Made by a program: the position numbers and the translations under genes
Assembly (NCBI GenBank): GCA_965371355.1
Contig: CBDUYD010000053.1
Span: 1-17,340, forward strand
DNA: 17,340 nucleotides
Source: JASJHI01 sp965371355
Lineage (GTDB): Bacteria; Actinomycetota; Acidimicrobiia; Acidimicrobiales; Ilumatobacteraceae
Direction of reading: 5' to 3'
Notes under the pieces: generated by a model
What the model was told of the DNA's origin: nothing
Database searches by the model: none
The model's input: only the letters and a program-made list of their open reading frames with translations
Shown here: one piece after another, positions 15,550 to 17,340 of the stretch
Layout of the letters: each line of letters opens with the position of its first letter
Position numbering within the stretch: the stretch's first letter is position 1

Positions 15550-16610
15550 GCGAACCGGGCGAGATCTGGAGCGATGTGGTCGGGCAATCCGCTGCGGTGG
15601 CCCGCCTCCGATCGAGCGCGGCGACGCCGGTGCACGCGTACCTGTTCGTGGGCCCACCGGGCTCGACCAAGCTCGAGGCCGCCCGCGCCTTCGCATCCCG
15701 CCTGATCACCGGCTCAGACGAGCGTGACACGCGCGACGCCCGGCTGATCGCTGTTGGCGAACACCCGGACGTACACGAGATCCGCCGGGTCGGAGCATCG
15801 ATCCTGACCGATCAGGCGAAGGAGATCGTCAGGATCGCATCGCTGGCGCCGATCGAGAGCCCTCGCAAGGTGCTCGTCCTCGAGGAGTTCCACCTCCTCG
15901 CGCCCGAGGGTGCGGGTGTCCTGCTGAAGACGATCGAGGAGCCACCCGAGTCGACGATCATCCTGATCCTGTGCGACTTCGTCCCGCACGATCTGATCAC
16001 GATCGCCTCGCGCTGTGCACGAATCGACTTCCGTCCGATCGACGACGCGGAGATCGTCGACCGTCTCCGCGGCGAGGGGATCGAGGCGGGGAAGGCGGCG
16101 AGCGCGGCGCGGTCGGCGCACGGCGATCTCCGCAGGGCCCGCTTGCTGGCGACCGATCCGGCGCTGGCCGAGCGCCGTGACGCATTCGCCAACGTGCCGC
16201 ACCGTCTCGACGGAACCGGAAGTGTGGCGCTCGGCGCAGCCACCGAACTGCTCGCGCTCATCGAGTCGGCCGCCGAGCCACTCCTCGCGCGGCAGGCGGC
16301 CGAGGTCGAGGCGCTCGATGCCCAGATCCAGGCGCACGGCGAACGAGGGAGCGGCAAGAAGCAGCTCGAGACCCGCCACAAGCGCGAGCTCCGTCGCCAT
16401 CGCACCGACGAGTTGCGCAGCGGCCTGTCGACGCTCGCCGCGACCTACCGCGACGCGCTGATCCACGGCGGCGCCGTCGACATCGGGGCGTCCACCGACG
16501 CGGTCCACCGGATCCACGGCGCGATGAAGTCGCTCGAGCGCAACGCCAATGAGCAGTTGCTCCTCGAGTCGCTGCTCTGGTCGCTGCCCGACGCGACCGG
16601 CGTCGCCTGA
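15546..16610 (+). CDS. holB: DNA polymerase III delta' subunit (clamp-loader component)
   Basis: Delta' is the rigid subunit of the clamp loader that puts the beta clamp on DNA. The 354 residues start at GTG 15546, which overlaps the tmk stop. The opening WSDVVGQSAAVARL, then LFVGPPGSTK, VLVLEEFHLL, LLKTIEEPPE and the sensor/arginine-finger motif SRC (155-157) identify the family. The P-loop is degenerate (GPPGSTKL at 36-43: Thr41 instead of Gly, Leu43 instead of Thr/Ser) and no cysteines form the usual zinc module, so it should not hydrolyse ATP itself, consistent with a delta' role. A charged helical region (about 260-295) and a normal C-terminal collar domain follow. Confidence 0.92.
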   Translation: MSEPGEIWSDVVGQSAAVARLRSSAATPVHAYLFVGPPGSTKLEAARAFASRLITGSDERDTRDARLIAVGEHPDVHEIRRVGASILTDQAKEIVRIASLAPIESPRKVLVLEEFHLLAPEGAGVLLKTIEEPPESTIILILCDFVPHDLITIASRCARIDFRPIDDAEIVDRLRGEGIEAGKAASAARSAHGDLRRARLLATDPALAERRDAFANVPHRLDGTGSVALGAATELLALIESAAEPLLARQAAEVEALDAQIQAHGERGSGKKQLETRHKRELRRHRTDELRSGLSTLAATYRDALIHGGAVDIGASTDAVHRIHGAMKSLERNANEQLLLESLLWSLPDATGVA

Positions 16611-16811
16611 GCGGGGCGTGCCAAGTCAGCCAACGTTTGCCGCGTCTGCGACCTGACACCGACCCGGCGGTCCGGGACGCCTCGCAGCGCGCCGCCAGGT
16701 AGGCGGTAGGAGACATGTCGGAGTGGCTCACTCTGCGCGCGTTCTGGGACGGTTCGCCGCGCTCAGATGGGCCGTGTCCGGGCAGTCTGATCGGCGGAAC
16801 GAGGTGGAGAT
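16611..16811 (+). terminator. Intergenic region with two hairpins after holB
   Basis: This 201-bp gap has two GC-rich inverted repeats: CCCGG/CCGGG (16663-16676, 4-nt loop) and CCGCC/GGCGG (16692-16706, 5-nt loop). Together they may end the topA-tmk-holB transcript, although no T tract follows. I looked for a tRNA here and found no acceptor or T-loop pairing. A GGTGG-type ribosome site lies at its end for the next gene. Confidence 0.3.
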
Positions 16812-17340
16812 ATGAGCGGCGGTGGCTACCACCAGTTCGCGCCTGCATGTCAGTATCGACTGATGGACGCGATCGAGGTCCGGGCGGCGACCCCCGACGA
16901 TGCCGATGCAGTTGCGGACTATCATGACCGCTGCTTCGCGAAGTCGTACTCCTCGCAGCTGCTCGCCGGCGAGCTTGAAACCCCCGACCCAGAAGGCACC
17001 AGGCAGCAACTTCAGGACTGGTTCCGGCCCGGATCCGAGTTCGAGACGCGGGTAGCCGTCGTCGATGGCGTGCCGATCGGCCACTTCACGGTGTACGGCC
17101 ACCAGCTCGTCCACCTGTTCGTCGAGCCAGGCCACCAGGGCATTGGACTTGGCCGACACCTGCTCGCTCAGGGCGAGGCGATGATCGCCGCCGACGGCCA
17201 CACGGACTTCGAGTTGCACGCGAGGGTCGACAACCTCGCTGCGATTGCGTTCTACGAGACAGCGGGTTGGACCGTGACCGACCGTCTGATTCACACCGTC
17301 GAGCACGGCATCGGCTACGACGAGCACGTCCTCACTAAGC
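16812..17340 (+). CDS. GNAT-family N-acetyltransferase (3' end outside window)
   Basis: This is an acetyl-CoA-dependent acyltransferase of the GNAT fold, with 176 residues visible and the frame still open at the window end. Motif A is HLFVEPGHQGIGLGRHLL, with the CoA pyrophosphate loop Q-G-I-G-L-G at 109-114. Motif B follows (DNLAAIAFYETAGW). The length suggests that only a few residues are missing. ATG 16812 is preferred because GAGGTGG lies 4 nt upstream; an in-frame ATG at 16863 would also leave the whole domain intact. The acceptor substrate cannot be told from the sequence. It is separated from holB by possible terminators and is probably its own unit. Confidence 0.9.
   Translation, partial: MSGGGYHQFAPACQYRLMDAIEVRAATPDDADAVADYHDRCFAKSYSSQLLAGELETPDPEGTRQQLQDWFRPGSEFETRVAVVDGVPIGHFTVYGHQLVHLFVEPGHQGIGLGRHLLAQGEAMIAADGHTDFELHARVDNLAAIAFYETAGWTVTDRLIHTVEHGIGYDEHVLTK

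Noticed and set aside
16611..16811. Possible tRNA gene after holB
   Set aside because: No cloverleaf could be built: there is no GTTCRANNC T-loop with a pairing acceptor stem. Only two short hairpins are present.
16728..17327. 199-codon minus-strand frame at the window end
   Set aside because: It is antisense to the GNAT gene, which has motif A and a ribosome site. The minus-strand product has no motif.

Overview
The window is very GC-rich DNA. Its genes use many GTG starts and 4-bp stop/start overlaps, and several have a TANNNT -10 box only 6-8 nt before the start codon, which suggests leaderless transcripts. The gene content (actinobacterial-style Tad pilus genes, topA with a lysine-rich tail, tmk and holB, a 13E12/DUF222 HNH protein, an AAA-cyclase) points to a high-GC actinobacterium. 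The class Acidimicrobiia (Ilumatobacter-like) is my best guess, from general resemblance only.

Layout. (1) 1-3159, + strand: the 3' part of a Tad/Flp pilus operon, with the TadA/CpaF ATPase (5' end outside the window), TadB, TadC, a small Flp/DUF4244-type pilin and a TadE-like pseudopilin. (2) 3179-4794, +: a STAS-domain anti-sigma-antagonist-like protein, a DUF952 protein and a short-chain dehydrogenase. (3) 4827-7382, -: a DUF222/HNH nuclease-like protein of the 13E12 repeat family, and the ribosome-assembly GTPase RsgA. (4) 7500-10694, +: a 1064-residue AAA ATPase with a helical-repeat middle and a C-terminal class III nucleotide cyclase domain. (5) 10836-12001, +: two overlapping genes that I do not recognise. 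(6) 12102-16610, +: the DNA-maintenance cluster topA, tmk and holB (delta'). (7) 16812-end, +: a GNAT acetyltransferase cut by the window end.

How it fits together. From memory, Tad genes lie near topA and holB in Mycobacterium tuberculosis, and near bldG (a STAS protein), topA, tmk and holB in Streptomyces. Tad genes, STAS gene and topA-tmk-holB therefore look like an old actinobacterial neighbourhood, and the SDR/HNH/RsgA/cyclase/unknown-pair stretch looks like lineage-specific content within it. I see no CRISPR array, tRNA, rRNA, insertion sequence or phage gene. The points most worth a second look are the STAS protein without a phosphorylatable serine, the AAA-cyclase lacking the transition-state Asn, the unknown two-gene unit at 10836-12001, and the repeated leaderless promoter pattern.
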